DNA from: Malus domestica
Lineage: Eukaryota > Streptophyta > Magnoliopsida > Rosales > Rosaceae
DNA: 64,000 nucleotides
NCBI RefSeq assembly: GCF_042453785.1
Contig: NC_091669.1
Location: forward strand, 35,454,001 to 35,518,000
Direction of reading: 5' to 3'
The notes beneath the pieces were generated by a model, which saw only the letters and a program-made list of their open reading frames with translations, was not told where the DNA came from and ran no database searches. This document shows, one piece after another, positions 46,436-57,325 of this stretch. How positions within the stretch are numbered: position 1 is the stretch's first letter; every line of letters begins with the position of its first letter. The translations under genes were made by a program, and so were the position numbers.

Positions 46436-47470
46436 CTAAAATTAGATTTTGATCTTACTCATGGTTTTAATCTAAAAGTCATATTTGACAATGATTAGAA
46501 TAAAGTTTTCTATTATTTATTTCTGGATTACGGGAGCCGACATTTGGATTAGTGAGATGTTTTAATTTAAGACAAGAGTGACCAGACATAATTATGTGGT
46601 ATAAATACTTAATCCTCAGAACAAGAACATGCCTGCCTGCCTTGTGCCTGCTGCAATCGGATCGAGCTTCAATATGTATATGTCGTCAATTTCGCACACA
46701 CCAGTGAAAGTGAAACCAATCACCAGAACGAAAACTAATATATATATATATATATGAATTATATCAGCAATTAAGGAACATGTGATGTCAGTTAGGTAGT
46801 GGATACAAATTTGATCAAATCATATGTATGGTTTAGACTTGGATTTGTTAGTAATTTTAGAATCTAAAAACCTTCAAATGCGGTAAGTTTTGCTTAAGTC
46901 GGCCTACACTAAAACACAAGGCTGTTAAGTGCAACACAGGTATGAACCAGGAAACTATATCAGCTTCAATTCAGCAAACAAAAAAATAGGATTATGGTAT
47001 CAAAACAAGAAATGGGGCATGAATAAGGAAAGAAAGTATATCAGACTACTCAATGAATTCAGGAGAGTATATGTATCTCCGATTACAAGATGCAAGAACG
47101 GGGAACCCGTGTGCGTGCCAATGTCATTACATGGCCTTCCTTTTTTCTCGATTCCTTTTTGTTTCAATTACAGTATCATAAGGGAAAATAGAAATAAAAG
47201 GAAGAGATTCTAACTTTACTTTGGACAAATTGTCTATGCACTTCACGTTCTTCTATAATCCTCGTACAGCAGCTCGGTGTAGAATAATGTCTATCCACTT
47301 CATCTTTTGCAAGGCAAAGCTTATATGCAATGCATAAATCTTCAAAGAATAGTTTGTTAGGATATACAACGCAAAGGCCTTTGTCTTCAACATTCCCCAT
47401 GCTTTCACCAGAATGAGAAAAGGAGTCTGTTTCTTCGAACGAAAAGAGCAGAATCCAGACTTAACCTTAC
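46436..47470. other. Intergenic sequence and TPK 3' region
   Basis: An (AT)n run at about 46738-46756 and AT-rich spacer. Sequence from about 47200 is the likely 3' UTR of the minus-strand TPK gene. The 94-residue plus frame at 46929-47213 has no domain. Confidence 0.5.
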
Positions 47471-47475
47471 CAAAA

Positions 47476-49358
47476 CTACAAGCGATGCGCCAACAGGTCA
47501 GGCAGCGTTATCTTCCCAGAGTGGTTCTGGTCAAGCTTACTGAACTGATCGCAGATTTGCAGTATATCTTTCTCCCCTATCTTTCCCATCTCTTTAAGCT
47601 TGTAAATAACATACTCTGACTTGCTGAAATGAGCAAGCGAATAACATATACGTGAAACTAATATGCATAGCGAATAACTTTCAGAATTACTCCTGTTGAT
47701 CAATACAAAGACTAAAAGGAGGATCCATATAAATTAGTGTTATTACTCACATTTCTGTACCAGGATTCTGGTGTCCACTACAATAGCTAAGCATCTTCAT
47801 TACATCGATGCAGCTAGACGTTACATATTCGACTAATTTCATACCAAAATTAGAAGATTGAATCTTCAATTGCCAACTCAATTCACTCCAAACAATTTTG
47901 TCTTTTGGAGGCTCTAATTTGAATTTAGTACATTTGGTAAGTTCACAGTACATGCTCGCAATGTTACATGGCGAGGCTTACACTTAATTTGCAGGATATC
48001 ATTATCATTCCATCATCATACTAACGATCCTCCAGACCAACGGTGAATACAATACTTATGCTAAACCGTCACTGTTATTCGTATCAGAATTGTTAGAGTT
48101 TGCTAGATTTGTTAGGTGAGCTGGCAGCTAATAGTTAACCGTGATGAGAAAACCATTCATCAACTCTTGTCATTCTTTACTAAATAAGCAATGATATTGT
48201 AGGTTACTTCATCAGTAAATCACTGAAAACTTCTAAAACAGATGACAATTAAAAAGTAGATGAAGATAGGATGGATGGAATGGAAACTCACCTGATGAAA
48301 CCATGGTTATTGATGTCAGCAGCAAGCAGATCCTGGACAGTGATATCCCTATGCAAAACCCAATTCATAATCCTCCTGTGCCTCTTGTCGACCCTAGCCT
48401 CCGCTAAATACATAAACGCCCGGGCCACCGCCAATGTCGAAAACAGAAGCCACACGGCGGCAAAGAGCCTTCCTTGGAGAGTCTTGAAGGCCCTGTCTCC
48501 ATAACCAACCGTTGTAACCGACATAACAGACAAGTAAACAGAATCAATCCAGTCCAAATTCTCCACAAAACACAAGACCAAAGCCCCAATGCCGATGCAC
48601 AAAACCACCGCTCCAAGCGCCAGGCCAACCTTGAGTCGGATCCTCATCCTGCCCTTTGCCACATCGACGATATAGTTCCTGGCGGAGAAACGACGATTCC
48701 GGGAAGTCTGACCCATTTGAATTCCGGTCAGGATCATATTTTCTTGCAAGTCGAGGACAAAATTGACAACCCCACTCAGCAAAATGTCGATGAAACCGAA
48801 CCCGAAGAGCACAAAGACGCAGGCGAAAATCTTGGTGAGGGGAGTGGTGGGAGCAATGTCACCGTACCCGATGGTGCACATGGTGACTATACAGAAGTAG
48901 AGAGCGTCGACGACCGGGTGGGTTTCGACACCGGAGAATTTGTCCCTGTTGAAGGAGTAAATTACAACGCCGAGGGAGAGGTAGACGAGGAGCAAGAAGA
49001 CGGCTTGCCTGATGATGGAGGTGGAGTCGGATTGTGGTTTGGGGACCTGGGTTGTTGGGTGTGGATTGAGGTCTCGCATGACGGCCATGGCGGGGGCCGT
49101 CCTGCAGCGGTGGAGAGTGCCGGGTCTCTTCTGATGGCTGGCATTCGGGGCTCCTGACGAGGAGGGCTGCGGGTCTGGTTGGTGGACATGGTGATGGTGG
49201 GGTTGTTGGAGGTGGCGGAGATTAGGCTCGCTGTGGGAGGGAGAGATTTTGAAAGAGAAATCATCAGAGTCAGGGATTTGAACAGTGGGGGTGGGGGTGG
49301 GTTGGAGGAGTTGGTGTTGGGGCCCTGTTTGGGAGCCGAGAAAAGGCTCCCTTTCCAT
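47476..49358 (-). CDS. TPK: Two-pore potassium channel (TPK2/3/5 type)
   Basis: A tandem-pore K+ channel. Most plant members sit in the vacuolar membrane and release K+ in response to Ca2+ and 14-3-3 proteins. Two exons, 48292-49358 and 47476-47623, join in phase 2 through GT..AG to give 404 residues. The start at 49358 ('MEREPFLGSQ') is preferred over an in-frame ATG at 49472 because family members begin with such a short polar segment. Layout: disordered His/Pro-rich N terminus with a 14-3-3-type site 'RCRTAP' (84-89); TM1 about 116-134; first filter 'TIGYGD' (162-167); TM2 about 175-200; TM3 about 243-264; second filter 'TVGYGD' (283-288); TM4 about 296-316; two EF-hand loops at 348-359 ('DINNHGFISKSE', split by the intron) and 387-398 ('DQNHSGKITLPD'). 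Two intact GYGD filters and full length indicate a working gene. The exact member number is uncertain. Confidence 0.93.
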
Positions 49359-49479
49359 CGGGAAAAATAAGGGAATAGATTCTCTCTGTTTGGACCTTGG
49401 AATTTGGAGTTTGGAGTTTGGACGGTGGAGGGAGAGTGGCAGTAAGTAGATAAGACGGTGATTAAAACTCATAAACTTT

Positions 49480-50500
49480 GCTTCAAACGTATGCTTAGTT
49501 TTTGCCTATTTCGATCAAAGTTTGGGACTTTGAGCATTGGCTTAGAGGAGCCCCCTCTTCCATTAAAGGGCCAAGGGACTCGTTCTACTGTTGAAAAATG
49601 AATTTCAAATCATAAATATGAATGAGTAAATTATAATTCATAATGATTTTACTATTAATTGCATTGACGTATTTTATAATGAAATCCAACATGCGTACCG
49701 TGCATGAATCTTGAAAACTGAAACAAAAACAAAAAAGAAAAGATTAAGTATCATTAAGGACCTTTGTGGGAATCACTTTAAATTTTAATAGTTCGAATTG
49801 TCTACTTTTAATTCGATAGTTCAAATATGTTTTTTGAAAAAAGAGTACGATATTCATTGAATGGAGAATAATATAAACAAAAATAAGGATAATGTGCATA
49901 CAATAACCTCGATAAAAAACTTGTCGAAATTTCAATATGGTTGAAGGAAAAAGAGTGTGCACAAACAACTTACAGAGTTAGCTATCGTCAGAGATACAAT
50001 AAATTACACACTTTAAAAATCTTTAGGATCTCAAATTGTAGTGAATAAAATATGCGAACATTGTATTCCAAGAAAACAAACAACTATATTACAAATCCAT
50101 TTAGTTGAGTGGTTAAATAATTTTGGGTTTGATTTGAGGGAAGACCAAAAAAGTGGTTCGGATAATTGAAACACAATTGTAGTAATCCCTGCAAGAGTGT
50201 TGTTATTTGAAGAATCCCAATGCCATACAAACATTGTAAGGCCTCATGCAATAAAATTTGCAGTTTTTTTTGTTGCAATTTTTTATTGGGTGATTTGTTA
50301 TACAATCAATAAAAATTCTAATATTAACAATATATCAACAATATTTATATTAATTACAAATAAGTCAATCATGTATTGCAATATTTACTTAAAATTATAA
50401 TTTATGTCACTACAACTGACACCCACTTCAATTGACACAAATTTCTTAGAGTTTTTATATTTTGAAATAAGTTAATACAGCTCAGACATTATGTTGCAAT
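49480..50500. other. AT-rich intergenic spacer
   Basis: Upstream of the TPK gene. No gene or clear element is seen; short frames lack domains. Confidence 0.5.
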
Positions 50501-50505
50501 GTCTA

Positions 50506-50748
50506 TGTCACATCCCGGCCCGGGTCCACCACATCTCAGGCCCGCTCTACCACCGTAGCACGATATTGTTCGCTTTGGGCTTACCATTCCCTCACGGTTT
50601 TGTTTTGGGAACTCACGAGCAACTTCCCAGTGGGTCACCCATCACGAGCAACTACCCATAGCCAGTGAGCTCCCAAAAGGCCTCGTGCTAGGTAGGGATG
50701 AGAATATATATTTAAGGATCACTCCCCTGGGCGATGTGGGATGTTACA
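50506..50748 (-). mobile_element. Cassandra solo LTR
   Basis: Plus strand 'tgtcacatcccggcccggg' to 'gggcgatgtgggatgttaca' is the reverse of a Cassandra LTR, a TRIM family whose LTR carries 5S rRNA-derived sequence. The exact 5-bp duplication 'gtcta' is at 50501-50505 and 50749-50753. It is a fossil, shorter (243 bp) than the roughly 300-bp LTRs at 51.46 and 52.08 kb. Confidence 0.9.
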
Positions 50749-50753
50749 GTCTA

Positions 50754-51051
50754 TTTCTTGATTCTGTTTTTTATATTTGGATTCAGACACTGCAACTCAA
50801 TATCCATTTACTGGTTTCGTTTTTTCCATCATTCACATGCCTCCTACACATACTTTTTTATATTTGGATTCAGACAATGCAATGCAATGTTTGTTTCCAA
50901 GTTTTTTTTTTTTTTTTGATTCAGACGTTGCGCTACATTGTCTGTTTTCTGGTTCTTTTTTTTTTTTCATTACTCAAACGCCTCCTACGCTTTTCACATC
51001 ACACGACTCTTGATTTTTACATTTGGATTGAGACACTATAATAGAGTGTCT

Positions 51052-51085
<34 letters not shown>

Positions 51086-51320
51086 TGTCAAAAGATAGAA
51101 ACTTAGTGAATTTAAATACGAATGATTACATTTGCATCTTCTGCTAAAATATTAAAAAGAAACTTCGGACCTAACTCATCCCAGCCAAATCTCCCGCCAT
51201 GCTTAACTACGTGTGCCGCCACCAAGTGAGCTGTAATAAAGTGTCTGTTTATTGGCTTTGTTTTTTACATTTAGATTCAGACACTATAATGCAATGTTCG
51301 TTTCCTGGTCTGTTGCCTTA
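50754..51320. repeat. Degenerate repeat around 'ggattcagacactgcaa'
   Basis: At least five loose copies of a roughly 80-100-bp unit ('tttggattcagacactgcaa', 'tgtctgttttctggtt'), with long T runs (about 51054-51084). The unit also occurs just left of the Cassandra solo LTR, which therefore landed in this array. Confidence 0.65.
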
Positions 51321-51457
51321 AGTTGAGCAGACTCTTCCATGTTAATGAAGGGCAAGAGAGAGAGGATGGTAGAATATTCATGTTCTAACTATTTATAATA
51401 GCTTTTGTTAATTTTTTATTTATAATAGCTTAAAGCCTATGTGGCATTAATCATTGA

Positions 51458-52373
51458 TGTCATATCCCGGCCCGGGATGTGATGGAGGTCCAGGTCCCGG
51501 GCTCGACTCCACCGTAGTACGATATTGTTCGTTTTGGGCCTCGACCACGCCCTCACGATTTTGTTTCTAGGAACTCACACGAGAACTTCCTAGTGGATCA
51601 CCCATTATGGGATTGCTCTCGCACGAACTCGCTTAACTTCGGAGTTCCGATGGAATTCGAAGCTAGTGAGCTCCCAAAAGACCTTGTGCTAGATAGAGAT
51701 GAGAATATACATATAGGGCTTACATGATCCTCACCCCTAGGCGATGTGGGATCTTACAATCCACCCCCCCTTAGGGGCCTGACGTCCTCATCGGCACACT
51801 TCCGGCTAGTGCCCTCGCCACATCCTTGGCTCGACTCAACCGTAACATGATATTGTCTGCTTTGGGCCCCGACCACGCCCTCACGGTTTTGTTTATGGGA
51901 ATTGACACAAGAACTTTCCAGTGGGTTACCTAGCATGGGATTACTTTCATGCGAACTTGCTTAACTTCGGAGTTTCGATGGAACCCGAAGCCAATGAGGG
52001 ATGTGACAATTTGGTATCAGAGCCAATCTCTGGCCTGAAGTGTGCCGAGGAGAATGTCGGGCTCTTAAAGGGGGTGGATTGTAACATCCCACTTCACCCA
52101 AAGGTGAGGATCCTAGGAACCTTATATGTACATTCTCATCTTTACATAGCAAGAGGCTTTTTGGGAGCTCACTGGCTTCGGGTTCCATCGGAACTCTGAA
52201 GTTAAGCGAGTTTGCGCGAGAGCAATCCCATGATGGGTGACCCACTGGGAAGTTCTTATGTGAGTTCCCAGAAACAAAACCGTGAGGGCGTGGTTGGGGC
52301 CCAAAGCGAACAATATTGTGCTACGGCGGAGTCGAGCCCGGAATGCGGTAGGGGCCCCGGCCGAGATGTGACA
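51458..52373. mobile_element. Head-to-head inverted pair of Cassandra TRIM elements
   Basis: Left half on the minus strand: a full LTR at 51458-51759, a polypurine tract beside it, a short internal segment, then part of a second LTR (about 51795-51994). Right half on the plus strand: the end of an LTR, a 'tggtatcagagcc' primer-binding site (initiator tRNA-Met type) at about 52012, an internal segment, a polypurine tract and a full LTR at 52081-52373. A single exact 5-bp duplication, 'attga', encloses the whole (51453-51457 and 52374-52378). The inner LTRs are incomplete. Both outer LTRs carry the 5S-like block (plus-strand copy about 52165-52270, with 'gaagttaagcgag' and 'gatgggtgacc' as box A- and box C-like motifs). 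A fossil. Confidence 0.85.
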
Positions 52374-53997
52374 ATTGACCTATGCTTAATTAAGTAATAA
52401 AAATGTGTCATTGATTGAGTCCCAAACAAAAATATGCCCCTAATAAATGGCTAAATAGTAAGTTTTTATTAATTTTTAGCTAAATTACCTTATTTTATTC
52501 AACAATATTGTACAAAAAAGAGTAAGTGTTTAATAGTTAAAGATATGTAATAATTTGGATAAATGGCTAGTAGTGTGTTAGCACAGCGGCGTACCTTGAT
52601 TGATAAAAGTATATGCAAGGCATTTGCAGCTTCAAGATTGTAGATGCAAATTTCCGCCTGTTTCTTCTTGGACAAAATTGCACCTACAAAACAATTAACA
52701 CCTTAGGGTCAAGGCCAAGAGCCTCACGTGCCCACGATGAATGGGGGGGGGCATTGGCCGAAGAACATCCGATGCCAAAGTTAGAATTTCAAGAGAAAAG
52801 TGTTTGGAGAGTATTGAGAATTTTGCAAGTGTGCTGGAATGATCTTTTGGTGAAAATGGGAGCCTATTTATAGGGATAGGGTGTAACTTATGGTTTAATG
52901 TGTGATTTAATGGATTAATTAGGCAATTAATTCATTAATTGGTTAATCAACACATTTTTGGAATAAATATTTTGGGGGTTATGTAATTTATATGGGATGT
53001 TTTGAAGGTTATGAAATAATTACCTTGTGGAAAATATAAGATGAGGATGGATGAAATAACTTTGAATTTGTTACCTATTTTGGGCACTTTTGATTTGGTT
53101 GAAGGATGATTGCCCATTGCTCGCGCATAGGAATCGCGTTGTACCTCAAGGGTATTTTTGTCCTCTTTTGTCCAAAAATCCACGTGTCGCCTTGTGATTA
53201 TTTTTGGCTCCATAAATGCCCCCACACCTGTTGGGCTGCTCGTAGGAAAGAGCAGCAGGTGTAGAGATCATCTTGCTTTAGGAAACATAGGACTACTTCC
53301 TATTTTGATGTAGATTCTCTCTTTAATAGGAAATCAGGTCCTTCGAGGAAAGGGAAATAAATTTCTCTCAAAGCCTATTTAAGTCCACCTTAAGTGGGTT
53401 ATTAAATCAACTCTGGAGAGCGATTTATTCTACCCTACAAGAGAGAAAGAGCTTAAATGATTTTTGTTCCCCCTCCTCTAGCAATCTTCTATATCTTGCC
53501 CGTGCAAAGGACCGTCTTTCGTTGATTTCTTCGTCTTCTCCGTGCCGTATTGATGTAAGAAAAATTTAATTTTTTATTGTCTTCTTCTTGGATAGTGCTA
53601 TTGCGGGGCAGCCGTCAGGGTGGTGCGGCACGTCAGCTGGCAGGGGCCAGGAGTCGGCTCGGCATGAGCCAAGGAGGTAGTGTGGCAAGGGCTATTGCTT
53701 GTGTTGCTCGGCTTGATTAAAGCCAAGGATTAGCTCGGCATGGGCTGAGGAAGTGGCGTGGCATGGGCAACGGTTTAGGTTGCCATGTCTGGCCTGCTTG
53801 CCAAAAATGAGGAAATTGCTTGAGTTTGATTTCTCAGCTGCCGTAGATGGAGCAGTCAAAGATAAAGCTGCGAAGATTGGAGCTGCTGAAGATATAGTGT
53901 TGGATGAGTGAACTGTTAAGTGCAAAAGTGGCTGTTGCCTTTGACCATTTGCTGCCTAGTTGATTTTCAATCATTTGATCTTTTAAGCTATGTGGCC

Positions 53998-54200
53998 TTT
54001 TCGCACTGGAGAGCTTACCCAGATGGGTGTCGGGGAATTAGTTTACCCTCTCGCACTGGAGAACAATTAGTTTACCCTCTCACACTGGAGAGCAATTAGT
54101 TTATCCTCTCGTACTGGAAAGCAAACCCATATGTGTGTTGGGGAATTGGTTTACCCTCTCACACTGGAGAGCAATTAGTTTATCCTCTCGCACTGGAGAG
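53998..54200. repeat. Tandem repeat, 'ccctctcgcactggagagca'
   Basis: About five imperfect copies of a 30-45-bp unit, in the part of the LTR element next to its 3' side. Confidence 0.75.
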
Positions 54201-54603
54201 CATGGAAGTCGTTGTCGTGAGTGCAGCTGAGGAAATCTGGATTGCTAGACAATTGAAATAATCCTCATGTTGCGAGGTCTTGTTTGGCGAACTGCTTGAG
54301 ACTTCAAACTATTTGTGGAACCCACGTAAGGGTGTAAACGCAGTGAGCTGCTCCCTAAATTATTGCGCCACCATTAGGTGCTTCATCTTGTGCCCTTTTG
54401 AGGCTTGGTTGGCGTGAGAAATTACATAATCGCTTGGTCAGGAGCCTTTCTACTTCTTCTTGAATTTTCCTTTGTTGGGGTGGCAGAGCTCTCGACTGCC
54501 CCCGATCGTGATGTGCTGATCTAAGCTGTTCTTCCATATGTTCGGCTTGTCTATACCGCGGTTGCAGTGGGTGTGGTATGTTCTTAGCAGACGAGTGTGT
54601 AAC

Positions 54604-55861
54604 TCACAAGTTGCTGGTTAAACTTGAGCCGGATTGAGTGAATGTTTCTTTCCGTCTGTTGTGCTGCCTGTTTCGATGTGATGTGAATGATACTCCTTGC
54701 GAGCCTAGCCGCGAATGAATACTTTGCTTGGAAGGCTGCTCATGTTGATTATCGGAGTGCGTCTTCAACCGTGAGTGTATGATCGTCCGTGGGCCTAGTC
54801 GATAGTGCACGCTCCTCCGTGCGCTAAGACGAGAGTATATGCTATCTCGGGGGCCTAATCGGGAGTGTACTCTGCCCAAACGCTCGGTTCATGGATGGTT
54901 GAATGGCTGCTTGTCAGGATGCTGTTGGAGAGGTTCTTCATCTGCCCTTGTCCTACTTTGGGACACCTCGTTTGGGGCACGTTGCATCTTGGTGCGCTGC
55001 AAAAGCTGGTTCACCAAGGTCATCTGCTGTGCTAGGGCGCTTGTCAACTCTATGACTTGTCGAGACAAGTGTTGTTCGCCATTTGGATTGGAAGAGCTTG
55101 GAAGGAATGTGCCTCCTTAAGCAATGGAAGGGTGGTAGACCGGGCGCGAGATTTGAGTTAGGAAATGTCAAATCCGTGGAGAAATGTGGTGAAAATGCCC
55201 CCGACTCAATGGTAGGTCCGGATGGTTAAGATAGTTTTAGGTCGACTTAAGCTGCTTGGAAGGCCACGAGAGTAGGCTGGGCCGCGAGAGCAGGCTGGGC
55301 CACGAGAGCAGGCTATGCCGCAAGAGTGGCCTGCTCTGCGGGAGCAGGCTAGGCCACGAGAGTGGGCTGCTCGGCGTGTGATGCACGCGGGTGCGAGGCT
55401 TGAGCTTTACTTGGCAACACGTTGGGCTTGGAAATGCATTGGGCTTGGAGTGACATGGCTTGGGTCATGGTCTTGGTGCCGTAGGCCTTGGATGACAAGG
55501 CTTGGGCTTGCTTTGGTGGCACGGCTCGGGCCGTGGTAGTAGTGCCATGGACCTCGCCGCGAGTGGCCACCATAGTGACCATCGCGGTAGTTCCCGTGGT
55601 TGAACCTCGTGGTGGTGGTGCCGCTCCCCTTAGGATCACATTAAGTCTCGTGGATCGCTGCGGTCCCATTTCTTGAATATTGGAATTTTCACTCATGGAG
55701 TTTTCTAAATTTCTAGCCATTGTATTTCTTTTTTGCATTTTATAAAAAAATCTTTGCAAATAAAAAATTCTAATAATAAGAACGTACGAAAAATACAAGT
55801 AGACTAGAAAATAGAGAAAAAAACTTTTTATGCGAGAGTCTTCTACGAGTGTTAATTTCAA
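54604..55861 (-). pseudogene. gag-like remains in the 3.7-kb LTR element
   Basis: Two minus-strand stretches, about 55.35-55.86 kb ('MARNLENSMSENSNIQ', then a low-complexity A/T/Q-rich part) and about 54.60-54.88 kb (with repeated 'HSRLG' motifs), lie where gag should be. No recognised catalytic domain. A fossil. Confidence 0.45.
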
Positions 55862-56382
55862 CTCTCAATGAAATCACCAATTTATGGATGCAAATTTCCG
55901 TCTTCTTCTTCTTGGACAAAATTACACCTACAAAACAATTAACACCTTAGGGTCAAGGCCAAGAGCCTCACGCGCCCACGATGAATGGGGGGGCTTTGGC
56001 CGAAGAACCTTTGATGCTAGAATGATCTTTTGGTGAAAATGGGAACCTATTTATAGGGATAGGGTGTAACTTATGGTTTAATGTGTGATTTAATGAATTA
56101 ATTGGTTAATCAACACATTTTTGGAATAAATATTTTGGGGGTTATGTAATTTATATGGGATGTTTTGAAGGTTATGACATAATTACCTTGTGGAAAATAT
56201 AGGATGAGGATGGATGAAATAACTTTGAATTTGTTACCTATTTTAGACACTTTTGATTTGGTTGAAGGATGATTGCTCGCTGCTCGCATGTAGGAATCTT
56301 GTTGTACCTCAAGGGTATTTTTATCCTCTTTTGTCCAAAAATCCACGTGTCGCATTGTGATTATTTTTGGCTCCACAAAGAT

Positions 56383-57320
56383 CACATCAACGTATGCATT
56401 TTCACTAACACGATTCATACTATTCAATATCGGGAAATTAAAGAAAGAGAGGGAAATGCAATGAAGGCTGCAGCGGATCACGCGGTGCACATGAGATTCA
56501 GCTAATTAACTGAAATTGACTTTAATAATTTGCTTTTTTTTTTTCACGGCAATATGATGATATTATAGTTGGGCTTTTACTTTTTCAGTAACTTGAACAA
56601 GAAACTCACCTTATAAATTTGGATAATTAGCAGGAATAATCATTCTTTGACACTTGATTGCAAAAATAATTAAGTGTCGTTATAGTATTGTTGTGTAATT
56701 GTTATGTCATTATTGTATCATCGATATATAATCAATATGTCCTCGTTATTAAAAAAACATTTCTACAACTAAATGTTAAAAAGTAATCATTCATACTAAT
56801 TATCCTATAAATTTTGACGAATGAATTGTAACAACTAACAAGAGTGACGCAAGCAATAAGATAGATGATGTTATATATAAGTCCTCGTTGTGTTGTATTT
56901 GGGAGGATGATGGAGTTTCAGCCCCAAACGTGGAAAATCCTTACCCACATAATTCCAAGCCTCCAAGCCCAACACAAAATATAAACTTCAAAACAGTTAG
57001 CAACCCATGCATACATCATGCATGTATGTATGTATGCATATGGATGGCCAAAATGCGTGTGTGTGTTTTTTTTTTTTTGTCAGTATAGCAACTAGTCGTC
57101 AAAGTCGGTTTAGTGTTTCATATCATCAATAAAGAGCTAGCCAGGAATGAGAAATCGCTTTCGAAGCATTTCGCTGGAGAGCAGGGAAAGTTGAGGACGA
57201 GTCGGATATCTTGTTTGCAGCATATATGTTGACTAGAAGATGATTCGCTAATACTCAATAAGCTAGGTCATAGCTTTCACTACCTACCCTCTACCATTGT
57301 GATTGTTACCTGGTTTACAC
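56383..57320. other. AT-rich intergenic sequence
   Basis: Spacer between the LTR element and the lectin receptor kinase pseudogene. It contains a short 'catgtatgtatg' run near 57020 and poly-T near 57067. No gene is seen. Confidence 0.5.
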
Positions 57321-57325
57321 TTACA

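Larger units (their letters stand above)
52639..56377 (-). mobile_element. Short LTR retrotransposon without pol, 3.7 kb
   Basis: LTRs at 52639-53214 and 55883-56377 are direct copies with TG..CA ends. The exact 5-bp duplication 'aagat' is at 52634-52638 and 56378-56382. A purine run ('gtgtgggggcatt' on the minus strand) precedes the left LTR, and a primer-site-like 'attggtgatttcattgagag' follows the right LTR, so the element reads on the minus strand. Only gag-like remains lie inside; no reverse transcriptase or integrase was seen. It is a broken non-autonomous or internally reduced Gypsy-type fossil. Confidence 0.8.

Noticed and set aside
46929-47213. 94-residue plus-strand frame beside the TPK 3' end
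   Set aside because: No recognisable domain; AT-rich spacer and partly the TPK 3' UTR in antisense.
48474-49157. 227-residue plus-strand frame opposite the TPK channel gene
   Set aside because: It is the antisense shadow of a conserved channel exon; composition follows the codon pattern of TPK and no domain is visible.
52165-52270. 5S rRNA gene
   Set aside because: The match to 5S is real but lies inside a Cassandra LTR with retrotransposon signals on both sides; a genuine 5S array would show tandem 5S genes with spacers.
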